From an uncultured Clostridia bacterium (lineage in GTDB: Bacteria; Bacillota; Clostridia; Christensenellales; Aristaeellaceae), in contig CAMVAJ010000019.1 in the NCBI GenBank assembly GCA_947165425.1, positions 1-36,616 of the forward strand: a stretch of 36,616 nucleotides of DNA, read 5' to 3'. This document shows positions 1 through 7,236 of this stretch, piece after piece. Position 1 is the first letter of the stretch; every line of letters starts with the position of its first letter. The notes beneath the pieces were generated by a model. It was not told the DNA's origin. It saw only the letters and a program-made list of their open reading frames with translations, and searched no databases. The position numbers and the translations under genes were made by a program.

Positions 1-1
1 G

Positions 2-3000
2 CACTTCTTCGACGGCTTCCGCACCTCCCACGAGATCCAGAAGATCGACGCCATCAGCCCCAAGGATGACTACGCCGAGCTGAAGTCCCTCGTGCCGTGG
101 GACAAGATCGAGGAGTTCCGCGCCCGCGCGCTGAATCCCGAGCATCCCCACCAGGCCGGCACCGCCCAGAACTCCGACATCTACTTCCAGGGCCGCGAGG
201 CTGCCAACAAGTTCTATCAGGCCGTTCCCGGCATCGTGGCCGAGGTCATGGACGACGTGGCGAAGGTCCTGGGCCGCAGCTACCGCCCCTTCCAGTATGA
301 GGGCGCGCCCGACGCGGACAAGCTGATCGTCTGCATGGGCTCCGGCTGCGACGTGATCCACGAGACTGTCAACAAGCTCAATGAGATGGGCCAGAAGGTT
401 GGCGTGTTGAAGGTTCACCTCTATCGCCCCTTCTCCGTCGAGTACATGATGAAGGAGATCCCCGCCACCGTCAAGAAGATCGCCGTGCTCGACCGCACCA
501 AGGAGTCCGGCTCCCTGGGCGAGCCGCTCTATCTGGACGTGTGCGCCGCGCTGCTTGAGGCGGGCCGCGCCGACATCAAGGTGGTTGGCGGCCGCTTCGG
601 CCTGGGCTCCAAGGAGTTCACCCCCACCATGGTCAAGGCGGTCTTCGACAACCTGGACGGCGAGATGAAGAACCACTTCACCGTCGGCATCGTGGACGAC
701 GTGACCAACTCCTCCCTGCCCCTGGGCGAGACCTTCGCCGCCGCGCCTGCCGGCACCGCTGCCTGCATGTTCTACGGCCTGGGCTCCGACGGCACCGTGG
801 GCGCCAACAAGAACTCCATCAAGATCATCGGTGACCACACCGAGAAGTACGCGCAGGCCTACTTCTTCTATGACTCCAAGAAGTCCGGCGGTCTGACCGT
901 GTCCCACCTGCGTTTCGGCGACACCCCGATCCAGAGCCCCTATCTGATCGACGTGGCCGACTTCATCGCCTGCTCCAACCCCGCCTATGTCACCATGTAC
1001 GACATGGTCAAGGATCTGCGCGACGGCGGCACCTTCCTGCTGAACTGCCAGTGGACCCCCGAGGAGCTGGACGAGCGCCTGCCCGCGAAGATGAAGAACC
1101 AGCTGGCCAAGAAGCACGCCAAGTTCTACATCATCAACGCCATCGACCTGGCGATCAAGGTCGGCATGCGCGGCCGCACCAACACCACCATGCAGGCGGC
1201 CTTCTTCAAGCTGGCCAACATCATCCCCTATGAGGACGCCGACAAGTACATGAAGGAAAAGGTCGTCGCCTCCTACGGCAAGAAGGGCCAGGACGTGGTC
1301 AACATGAACTTCGCCGCCATCGACGCCGCCCTGGAGGGCCTGGTCGAGGTGAAGATCCCCGAGTCCTGGGCCACCACCACCGAGGGCGCGGTCCCGGTGA
1401 AGGTTGCCGGCGCGACGGAGTACTTCAACACCTTCGTGGAGCCCGTCCTGAAGCAGGAGGGCAACAGCCTGCCTGTGTCCATGATGGATCCGCGTGGCAT
1501 TGTGCCCACCGGCACCACCAAGTTCGAGAAGCGCGGCATCGCCGTGGCCGTCCCCGAGTGGCAGATTGCCAACTGCATCCAGTGCGGCACCTGCGCCATC
1601 GTCTGCCCGCACGCCGCGATCCGTCCGATCTACGTGGCCGGCGACGTGGAAACCCCCGCTGCCTTCGAGACCAAGCCCGCCACCGGCGCGGAGTTCAAGG
1701 GCATGAAGTACCGCATGCAGATCAGCCCGCTGGACTGCACCGGCTGCGGCAACTGCGTCGACGTCTGCCCGCTCAAGGGCAAGGAGGGCAAGGAAGCCCT
1801 GGTCCTCAAGCCGCTTGACACCCAGCGCGGCCAGGAAGCCAACTGGGAGTATGCCATGACCGTGCCGGAGGTGGCCGACAAGATCACCAACAAGGGCACC
1901 GTGAAGAACAGCCAGGCCCTCAAGCCCCTGTTCGAATTCTCCGGCGCCTGCGCGGGCTGCGGCGAGACCCCCTATGTCAAGCTGGTGACCCAGCTCTTCG
2001 GCGACCGCATGATCATCGCCAACGCGACGGGCTGCTCCTCCATCTATGGCGGTTCCGCCCCGACCTGCCCCTACACCGTCAATGAGAAGGGCCACGGCCC
2101 CGCCTGGTCCAACTCCCTGTTCGAGGACAACGCCGAGTTCGGCTTCGGCATGAACCTGGCCGTGTCCCAGCGCCGCGCCAAGCTGGCCGATGTGATCCGC
2201 AAGGTCACCGAGGTCGGCAAGGAGGAGGACGTGGTCTCCGCCGCCAAGGAGTGGCTGGAGAACATGGACGACGCCGAGGGCAGCCGCAAGGCCGGCGAGA
2301 AGCTGGTGGCCGCGCTCGAGCCCAAGACCTGCGGCGGCGAGTTCCGCAAGTACATCCTGGACAACAAGGACCTGCTGACCAAGAAGTCCATCTGGATCTT
2401 CGGCGGCGACGGCTGGGCCTATGACATCGGCTACGGCGGCGTGGATCACGTGCTGGCCCAGAACCAGGACGTCAACATCCTCGTCCTCGACACCGAGGTT
2501 TACTCCAACACCGGCGGCCAGGCCTCCAAGGCGACGCCCACCGGCTCCGTGGCGAAGTTCGCCGCCGCCGGCAAGCGCACCAAGAAGAAGGATCTGGGCA
2601 TGATGGCCATCAGCTATGGCTATGTGTACGTGGCGCAGGTCGCCATGAGCAACCCCGCGCAGGTCATCAAGGCCATGCTCGAGGCTGAGGCCTATCACGG
2701 CCCGTCCCTGATCATCGCCTACGCGCCCTGCATCAACCATGGCCTGCGCGCCAAGGGCGGCATGGGCAAGGCTCAGGCCGAGATCAAGAAGGCCGTGGAG
2801 TGCGGCTACTGGCAGTGCTACCGCTACAACCCCGAGCTGGCTGCCCAGGGCAAGAACCCGATGACTGTGGACTCCAAGGATCCCACCGGCGATTACCAGG
2901 AGTTCCTCAAGGGCGAGGTTCGCTACACCTCCCTGGCCCAGCAGTTCCCGGATGCCGCCGCGACCCTGTTCGCGCAGCAGGAGGAGGACGCCAAGGAGCG

Positions 3001-3037
3001 CCTCGAATCCTACAAGAAGCTGGCGGCCCAGGAGTAA
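2..3037 (+). CDS. nifJ: Pyruvate:ferredoxin (flavodoxin) oxidoreductase, 5'-truncated by window edge
   Basis: Oxidatively decarboxylates pyruvate with CoA to acetyl-CoA and CO2, reducing ferredoxin; a central cytoplasmic enzyme of anaerobic metabolism. The frame is open to the first base (HFFDGFRTSHE...), so the GTG at 92 is internal. About 1011 residues are present, against roughly 1170-1190 for the single-chain family, so about 165-175 N-terminal residues lie outside the window. Visible in order: the end of the POR N-terminal domain, domain II, the gamma domain (GLGSDGTVGANKN), two 4Fe-4S motifs starting near residues 525 (CIQCGTCAIVCP) and 579 (CTGCGNCVDVCP), the third-cluster cysteines in CAGCGET, and the thiamine diphosphate domain (GGDGWAYDIGYGG; SNTGGQASKATPTG). 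Codon use is very strongly C-ending, as expected for a highly expressed gene. It ends in TAA just before a strong terminator. Confidence 0.97.
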   Translation, partial: HFFDGFRTSHEIQKIDAISPKDDYAELKSLVPWDKIEEFRARALNPEHPHQAGTAQNSDIYFQGREAANKFYQAVPGIVAEVMDDVAKVLGRSYRPFQYEGAPDADKLIVCMGSGCDVIHETVNKLNEMGQKVGVLKVHLYRPFSVEYMMKEIPATVKKIAVLDRTKESGSLGEPLYLDVCAALLEAGRADIKVVGGRFGLGSKEFTPTMVKAVFDNLDGEMKNHFTVGIVDDVTNSSLPLGETFAAAPAGTAACMFYGLGSDGTVGANKNSIKIIGDHTEKYAQAYFFYDSKKSGGLTVSHLRFGDTPIQSPYLIDVADFIACSNPAYVTMYDMVKDLRDGGTFLLNCQWTPEELDERLPAKMKNQLAKKHAKFYIINAIDLAIKVGMRGRTNTTMQAAFFKLANIIPYEDADKYMKEKVVASYGKKGQDVVNMNFAAIDAALEGLVEVKIPESWATTTEGAVPVKVAGATEYFNTFVEPVLKQEGNSLPVSMMDPRGIVPTGTTKFEKRGIAVAVPEWQIANCIQCGTCAIVCPHAAIRPIYVAGDVETPAAFETKPATGAEFKGMKYRMQISPLDCTGCGNCVDVCPLKGKEGKEALVLKPLDTQRGQEANWEYAMTVPEVADKITNKGTVKNSQALKPLFEFSGACAGCGETPYVKLVTQLFGDRMIIANATGCSSIYGGSAPTCPYTVNEKGHGPAWSNSLFEDNAEFGFGMNLAVSQRRAKLADVIRKVTEVGKEEDVVSAAKEWLENMDDAEGSRKAGEKLVAALEPKTCGGEFRKYILDNKDLLTKKSIWIFGGDGWAYDIGYGGVDHVLAQNQDVNILVLDTEVYSNTGGQASKATPTGSVAKFAAAGKRTKKKDLGMMAISYGYVYVAQVAMSNPAQVIKAMLEAEAYHGPSLIIAYAPCINHGLRAKGGMGKAQAEIKKAVECGYWQCYRYNPELAAQGKNPMTVDSKDPTGDYQEFLKGEVRYTSLAQQFPDAAATLFAQQEEDAKERLESYKKLAAQE

Positions 3038-3063
3038 TCCAATCCTCGGAATCAATCAAACGT

Positions 3064-3090
3064 CCCCTCCCGGAAACGGGAGGGGATTTT
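3064..3090 (+). terminator. Rho-independent terminator of nifJ
   Basis: A perfect 9-bp stem (CCCCTCCCG at 3064-3072, CGGGAGGGG at 3077-3085) with a GAAA tetraloop is followed by ATTTT. It sits 26 bases after the nifJ stop and upstream of the next gene's ribosome binding site. Confidence 0.9.
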
Positions 3091-3117
3091 CCCTCGGTGG
3101 AATGAACGGAGGCTTTG

Positions 3118-4131
3118 ATGGACCGCGCCGTACAAACCAAATCCGTCCTGATCCAGAGTCTGTGTGTGCCGTGCTTCAACCACTGCCGGTACTGCCTTTT
3201 GTCGTGGGATCATGCTGTTACGGGCGCCGGGTGGGAGCGCAGCGTCCAAACCGCGGAGCGCTTCCTGCGCGAACTGAAGGACCAGCGGCCGGAGATCAAC
3301 AGCAGTTTTTCATTCGGGTATTCGATGGATCACCCGAACCTGAGGGAGGCCCTCCGCACGCTCCGGCGGCTGGGAAGCCCGACAGCCTCTTTCCTGCAGG
3401 GTGACGGCATGCGGATGCGGGACGGCGCAGCGTGCCGCGGCCTGATGGAAATGCTGCGCGCGGAGGGCGTTCTCCTTTTGAATTTCACCGTGTACGGACT
3501 CCCGGCTTACCATGATCTCTTCGCGGGAAGAAAGGGCGACTTTGACCTGATCGGCCGGATGATGCACGCCGCGAAGGAAGCTGGCATTCCGTTCACAACC
3601 CGCATTCCGCTGACAGCCGAAAACGCCGCGCAGGCCGATAAGCTGATCGACAGGATGCGCAAAGCCGGGAGCGAACAGATCATGCTGTTTGTTCCGAATG
3701 AGGAGGGCCGCGGGAAACTGCTGCGCGGCGTGCGCCTCCGGCGTGAGGACCTGAAAAAGCTGGCCCCGGAATCCCGCAGCCTGCTGAACCAAAGCATCTA
3801 CCGGACGGAAGCCGAGTGGCTGGAAACGCAGGATCCGGTGCAGGAAAAGCATCGGCATATCCTGATCTCCCTCCGGCCCGACAATATGGAAGTGTACGAA
3901 CAGCGGAGCGCGCTGTCAGTCGTCCGCGAAATTGAGGAGATGGACGAGCGCTACTACGCGGCTTTCCCAGATTTCGGCGAGCTGGCCACAAGCTACGGGA
4001 ACCCGGAGGGCGACAGCCTCTATCATATCAGGGATCTCTATTACCACTATCGTATGCGATACGCGGATGATCACGGTTTGCATATCCGGGATATCATGGA
4101 CGAAACCCAGTCCGGAAGCAGAAGATTCTGA
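3118..4131 (+). CDS. Radical SAM protein of unknown function
   Basis: A 337-residue protein with the radical SAM signature near its N-terminus: C19-FNH-C23-RY-C26, the CX3CX2C motif that binds the SAM-reducing 4Fe-4S cluster. A fourth cysteine, C16, precedes it. No SPASM-type cysteine-rich C-terminal domain is seen, and residues after about 230 are rich in Arg, Glu and Tyr without a motif I recognise. The start is the ATG at 3118, with GGAGG at 3108-3112 five bases upstream; a TTG one codon earlier is less likely. It lies behind the nifJ terminator and no promoter was identified, so it may rely on read-through. Base and codon use are less GC-biased than in nifJ or the operon at 6124. The radical SAM class is clear from the motif. 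The substrate is unknown: no precursor peptide, transporter or partner enzyme is adjacent. Confidence 0.82.
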   Translation: MDRAVQTKSVLIQSLCVPCFNHCRYCLLSWDHAVTGAGWERSVQTAERFLRELKDQRPEINSSFSFGYSMDHPNLREALRTLRRLGSPTASFLQGDGMRMRDGAACRGLMEMLRAEGVLLLNFTVYGLPAYHDLFAGRKGDFDLIGRMMHAAKEAGIPFTTRIPLTAENAAQADKLIDRMRKAGSEQIMLFVPNEEGRGKLLRGVRLRREDLKKLAPESRSLLNQSIYRTEAEWLETQDPVQEKHRHILISLRPDNMEVYEQRSALSVVREIEEMDERYYAAFPDFGELATSYGNPEGDSLYHIRDLYYHYRMRYADDHGLHIRDIMDETQSGSRRF

Positions 4132-4154
4132 TTCCTTTCCCGGAAAAGAAATGC

Positions 4155-4195
4155 CCCTGCCGCCCCATTTCAAATGGTACGGGAGGGATTTTTTG
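4155..4195 (+). terminator. Probable terminator of the radical SAM gene
   Basis: CCCTGCCG at 4155-4162 pairs with CGGGAGGG at 4180-4187 with one mismatch. The loop contains a small CCATTT/AAATGG hairpin, and TTTTTT follows at 4189-4194. Confidence 0.65.
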
Positions 4196-4226
4196 TGCGA
4201 TTTTTCAATCTGTTTGGACGATTTTC

Positions 4227-4255
4227 TTGACATTATCGTTCGATTGTAATACAAT
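4227..4255 (+). promoter_or_regulatory. Promoter of the Phd/PIN toxin-antitoxin pair
   Basis: TTGACA at 4227-4232, a 17-bp spacer, then TACAAT at 4250-4255: a near-consensus housekeeping promoter. The start codon follows about 30 bases downstream. Confidence 0.85.
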
Positions 4256-4284
4256 GTATATAGGACAGAAAGGAGGGATATCCA

Positions 4285-4500
4285 ATGTCAATCACCGCCA
4301 CAGAACTGAAAGCAAATCTTGGGAAATATCTGCTGCTGGCTTCCACAGAAGATATCCTGATCACGCAGTATGGCAAAACGGTTGCAAAACTGACCAATCC
4401 TTTTCAGAACCGTGTTGAGGTTGCTGAATCTCTTTTCGGTGTTTTACCGCAAACGACGACGCTGGAGGAAGCCAGAGCTGAGAGGACGTTTGAGGGATGA
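4285..4500 (+). CDS. Phd/YefM-family antitoxin
   Basis: A 71-residue protein beginning MSITATELKANLGKYL, the usual opening of Phd/YefM antitoxins (DNA-binding N-terminal half; C-terminal tail that wraps the toxin), followed by the typical ITQYGKTVAKLT. It should neutralise the PIN nuclease encoded next and repress the shared promoter. AGGAGG at 4271-4276 lies 8 bases before the ATG. Its TGA overlaps the toxin ATG as ATGA, so the two are translationally coupled. The pair is clearly lower in GC than nifJ, hsp20 and the T-box operon, which suggests horizontal acquisition. Confidence 0.9.
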   Translation: MSITATELKANLGKYLLLASTEDILITQYGKTVAKLTNPFQNRVEVAESLFGVLPQTTTLEEARAERTFEG

Positions 4501-4922
4501 GGGTTCTGCTTGACACAAATGTGATTGTGGATGTTTTGCAGCGGCGAGAGCCCTGGTTTGCCGATGGGCAAAAAATATTTTATGCTGCCGCCGATGGCAG
4601 AATAGCCGCTTGTATCACCGCAAAAGAAGCCGCCGATATCTACTATTTCACCCGCAGACAGTTTGCCGGACAAGATCATGTGGACGTTAAAGCGCGGCAA
4701 ATCATGATCAAGCTGTATGCGCTTTTTGAACTGATTGATACGCTTGCTGCTGACTGCCAGAACGCGCTCGCCAATGAAAACGGGGATTACGAGGATGCAA
4801 TCATGATTGAGACCGCAGTCCGTGCGCAAGTTGACGCTATTATCACCAGAAACCCAGCGCACTATAAGCATTCACCAGTCAGTGTTTATTCTCCGAAAGA
4901 GTTTGTTAATTATCTGACTTAG
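4497..4922 (+). CDS. PIN-domain toxin (VapC-like ribonuclease)
   Basis: A 141-residue PIN-domain protein. It begins MRVLLDTNVIVD, and the acidic residues expected to bind the catalytic metal are D6, E44 (in AKEAAD), D100 (in YEDAIM) and D113 (in VDAIITRN). PIN toxins cleave RNA, often tRNA or rRNA, when the antitoxin is degraded. Its length is normal for the family and no key residue is missing, so it looks intact. It overlaps the antitoxin by four bases and is followed by a strong terminator. The RNA target cannot be predicted. Confidence 0.9.
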   Translation: MRVLLDTNVIVDVLQRREPWFADGQKIFYAAADGRIAACITAKEAADIYYFTRRQFAGQDHVDVKARQIMIKLYALFELIDTLAADCQNALANENGDYEDAIMIETAVRAQVDAIITRNPAHYKHSPVSVYSPKEFVNYLT

Positions 4923-4938
4923 TTCATTGAGTTTCCAA

Positions 4939-4972
4939 AAAACACCGTCCGGCGAAAGCCGGGCGGTGTTTT
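4939..4972. terminator. Bidirectional terminator between toxin and hsp20
   Basis: A 15-bp stem (AAAACACCGTCCGGC at 4939-4953 with its complement at 4958-4972, one G-U pair) has a GAAA loop and T-runs on both strands. It serves the convergent toxin (plus) and hsp20 (minus) genes. Confidence 0.9.
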
Positions 4973-4993
4973 GACAGGAAGGGGAAGAAGGGT

Positions 4994-5479
4994 TTACGCC
5001 TGCGCGTTGTTCCCATTCACGACAGGCTGGGCCGCATTCTCGGCGGGGGTGATGCCCTCGATCGCGATGGCGCGGGCGCCGGGCTTGGGTTCGGGGGTCA
5101 GCTTCGGCAGCGTCACGCGCAGGATGCCGTTCTCATAGGCGGCGCGGATGTTCTTCTGGTCCACGCCCTCGAGGGAGAAGCTGCGGCTGACGCGGCCGCT
5201 GCGGCGCTCGGTGAAGACGTAGTGGTCGCGCTCCTCGTGGCGCTCGGTGTTGACGTTGGCCTCCACGGTCAGCACGTCGTTCTCCGCGCTGAGGTGGATG
5301 TCCTCGGGCTTGACGCCGGGGAGCTCGGCCAGCAGGGTGTAGTCCTTCTCGCTCTCCTTCACGTCCACGCGGATATCCTGGGAAGCGGGCTCGGTGAAGG
5401 CGCGGAAGAAGCGGTCGTCAAACAGGGAGGGGAAGAGGGGACGACGGAAGGAAGTGATCGGATATAAGGTCTCAAACAT
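4994..5479 (-). CDS. Small heat-shock protein, Hsp20/alpha-crystallin family
   Basis: A 161-residue ATP-independent holdase chaperone that binds unfolding proteins in the cytoplasm. The alpha-crystallin domain spans about residues 35-140 and includes the hallmark LAELPGVKPEDI near its start and AAYENGILRVTLPK at its end. The C-terminal I-x-I anchor motif (AIAIEG) used for oligomer assembly is present. The N-terminal phenylalanine-rich segment (PLFPSLFDDRFFRAF) is typical. AAGGAGG at 5489-5495 lies 9 bases before the ATG at 5479; an ATG at 5486 is out of frame. It has its own promoter at 5550-5578 and a hairpin at the predicted transcript start. No CIRCE element is visible. Confidence 0.95.
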   Translation of the reverse strand: MFETLYPITSFRRPLFPSLFDDRFFRAFTEPASQDIRVDVKESEKDYTLLAELPGVKPEDIHLSAENDVLTVEANVNTERHEERDHYVFTERRSGRVSRSFSLEGVDQKNIRAAYENGILRVTLPKLTPEPKPGARAIAIEGITPAENAAQPVVNGNNAQA

Positions 5480-5526
5480 TTTTCATAGCCTCCTTAAACA
5501 GCCTTGCTGTCGATTCTTGATCTTGG

Positions 5527-5544
5527 TGCGGTCTCCTGACCGCA
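5527..5544 (-). promoter_or_regulatory. Perfect inverted repeat at the hsp20 transcription start
   Basis: TGCGGTC and GACCGCA form a 7-bp perfect stem around a 4-base loop, starting about six bases downstream of the hsp20 -10 box. It could be a repressor operator overlapping the start site, or a hairpin at the 5' end of the mRNA. It does not match CIRCE. Confidence 0.5.
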
Positions 5545-5549
5545 GGATC

Positions 5550-5578
5550 AATATAGCATAAAGGTCAAAGAAAGTCAA
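5550..5578 (-). promoter_or_regulatory. hsp20 promoter
   Basis: On the minus strand, TTGACT (5578-5573), a 17-bp spacer, then TATATT (5555-5550). Further TTGAC-like hexamers occur just upstream and within the spacer, giving three TTTGAC/ATTGAC copies in about 30 bases. Confidence 0.8.
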
Positions 5579-5687
5579 TAGTAAAAGTCAAAGATAGTAA
5601 ATATTTTTCAAATCCGGATGATAAGGCGACGCAAGGCCCTTTGTCCGATCTGGTCGGCAAAATACAATGCAAATACAATTCCGACCC

Positions 5688-5716
5688 TTGACAAATTCGC
5701 TCTTTCGGTGTAAGCT
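5688..5716 (+). promoter_or_regulatory. Promoter of the T-box/trpXYZ operon
   Basis: TTGACA at 5688-5693, a 17-bp spacer, then TAAGCT at 5711-5716. The predicted start near 5723 lies just before the T-box stem I. Confidence 0.75.
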
Positions 5717-5730
5717 TGCGCCAAGTTCAT

Positions 5731-6036
5731 AGGAAACCGTTGATGGAGAGGAGTAGCTCCTCCGCAGCACGGCAAAGGGAGTCGCTGAGAGTGGGACGGC
5801 GGCGCGTGCGGGTCGAGTGAATGGCCTCCAGAGGGTTTCTCCGAAAGGCGCTGGCGGAAGACCAGCGCGGAGTAGGGGAAAACGGGATACCGCACCCGTT
5901 ATCCAGGCGGCGCGTATCATGGGTACGCGGCAGAGTGCGCTCCCTGCGCAGCAGGGGCGAAGCTGAGTGGCACCACGGAAATCAGTATGAAATGATTCCG
6001 CCTCAGCCGGCAACAGAAGCCGGTTGAGGCGTTTTT
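5731..6036 (+). promoter_or_regulatory. T-box riboswitch, tryptophan specifier (UGG)
   Basis: A tRNA-sensing leader that permits transcription when uncharged tRNA-Trp binds. Stem I carries the GAGTAG loop-E half (5751-5756), the GGGAGTCG block (about 5778-5784) and the opposing GTGAA followed by specifier TGG at 5822-5824, the Trp codon. The T-box sequence TGAGTGGCACCACGG (5964-5978) holds the bulge UGGC at 5968-5971. Its variable base C pairs with discriminator G, the base found in bacterial tRNA-Trp, so specifier and bulge agree. The antiterminator pairs 5962-5967 with 6002-6007 and contains a CGGAA/TTCCG hairpin. The competing terminator is a 13-bp stem (5999-6011 with 6019-6031) followed by TTTTT. 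No gene lies within this 300-base leader. Confidence 0.93.
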
Positions 6037-6123
6037 CGTTCCCATGAGCGGGGACGCCGGCCGGTCCCACCCGCGGGCGGAATCCTCCGCACCGCAGACC
6101 GAAAAAGAAAGGAAGGCATCCCC

Positions 6124-7164
6124 ATGAAGAACACCCTGAAGAAGCTCGCAGCCCTGATCCTGGCCCTGTCCCTGACCCTGACCTTCTGCGCCGCCTCCGC
6201 CGAGGGGGAGACCAAGACCTACAAGATCGGCATCTGCAACTTCGTGGACGACGCGTCCCTGAACCAGATCGTCGAGAACATCCGGGCCGCGCTGGCGGAC
6301 TATGAAGCCGAGAACAACGTGAAGTTCGAGATTCTCTACGACAACTGCAACGCGGACGCCGCCGTGATGACCCAGATCATCGAGAAGTTCATTGCCGAGA
6401 AGGTGGACGCCATGGTGGGCGTGGCCACCCCTGTGGCGGTGACCATGCAGGGCATGACCGAGGAGAATGGCATCCCGGTGATCTTCTCCGCTGTGTCCGA
6501 CCCGCTGGCCGCGGGCCTGGTGGAGAGCCTGGAAGCCCCCGGCGCGAACCTGACCGGCACCTCCGACTTCCTGGACACCAACGCCATGATGAACCTGATC
6601 TTCGCCCTGAAGCCCGAGGCCGCCAAGATCGCGCTGCTCTACGACATGGGCCAGGACGCCTCCACCACCCCCATCGCCGCCGCGAAGGCCTACCTGGACG
6701 AGAAGGGCGTGGCCTACGCCGAGTATAACGGCACCACCACCGCGGAGGTGCAGCTGGCGGTGGACGCCATCGTCACGGACAAGTGCGACGCGGTCTTCAC
6801 CCCCTCCGACAACACGATCATGACCGCGGAGCTCTCCATCTACGAGGCCCTGGCGGTGGCGGGCATCCCGCACTTCGCCGGCGCGGACTCCTTCGCCCTG
6901 AACGGCGCTTTCGCGGGCTACGGCGTGGACTACGCCAATCTCGGCTACGAGACGGGCAAAATGGTCATCGACGCGGTGGTGGGCGGCGCGGACCCCGCCC
7001 AGACGCCTGTGAAGACCTTTGACAACGGCACCGCCACCATCAACACCGAGACGGCGGAGCTGATCGGCCTGAACTACGACGACGTGGCCGCCCTCTTCGC
7101 GCCTTTCTGCACGAAGGTGCAGCCGATCACCACGGCTGAGAGCTTCGGCGATCTGGCGCAGTAA
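6124..7164 (+). CDS. trpX: Tryptophan ABC transporter substrate-binding protein (TrpX family), copy 1
   Basis: A 346-residue extracellular solute-binding protein of the ABC_sub_bind family (COG2984). A signal peptide covers about residues 1-26 (MKNTLKKLAALILALSLTL then AASA before the cut). The preceding LTFC does not fit a good lipobox, so anchoring as a lipoprotein is doubtful. Two Rossmann-like lobes follow, with family motifs such as SLNQI, IPVIFSAVSDPLAAGLV and GVDYANLGYETGKM. AAAGGAAGG at 6108-6116 precedes the ATG by 7 bases. It is the first gene behind the Trp T-box, and the TrpXYZ family is known for T-box or TRAP-linked regulation in Firmicutes; together these support tryptophan as ligand. 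Another aromatic compound cannot be excluded. A hairpin follows its stop codon. Confidence 0.9.
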   Translation: MKNTLKKLAALILALSLTLTFCAASAEGETKTYKIGICNFVDDASLNQIVENIRAALADYEAENNVKFEILYDNCNADAAVMTQIIEKFIAEKVDAMVGVATPVAVTMQGMTEENGIPVIFSAVSDPLAAGLVESLEAPGANLTGTSDFLDTNAMMNLIFALKPEAAKIALLYDMGQDASTTPIAAAKAYLDEKGVAYAEYNGTTTAEVQLAVDAIVTDKCDAVFTPSDNTIMTAELSIYEALAVAGIPHFAGADSFALNGAFAGYGVDYANLGYETGKMVIDAVVGGADPAQTPVKTFDNGTATINTETAELIGLNYDDVAALFAPFCTKVQPITTAESFGDLAQ

Positions 7165-7175
7165 GAGCATAAAAT

Positions 7176-7198
7176 CGCCCTGGCGGCAAGCCGGGGCG
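7176..7198 (+). other. Hairpin between trpX1 and trpY1
   Basis: A 9-bp stem (CGCCCTGGC at 7176-7184, GCCGGGGCG at 7190-7198, one T-G pair) has a 5-base loop and no T-run. It probably stabilises the 3' end of the trpX message or partly attenuates the downstream genes. Confidence 0.55.
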
Positions 7199-7236
7199 CC
7201 TTCCCGGCGAAATCATCTCCAAAGGAGCCATCTTCC

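Noticed and set aside
92-94. GTG at 92 as the start of nifJ
   Set aside because: The frame is open to base 2 and encodes conserved PFOR sequence upstream, so the gene is cut by the window edge.
5527-5544. CIRCE element at hsp20
   Set aside because: The repeat does not match TTAGCACTC-N9-GAGTGCTAA in sequence or spacing.
5917-7170. Long minus-strand frame over trpX1, and similar long frames opposite the branching enzyme (14937-16910), the 5'-nucleotidase (13049-14197) and the GH3 gene
   Set aside because: They are His/Gly/Val/Arg-rich shadows caused by the strong third-position GC bias of the true genes, with no domains or ribosome binding sites.
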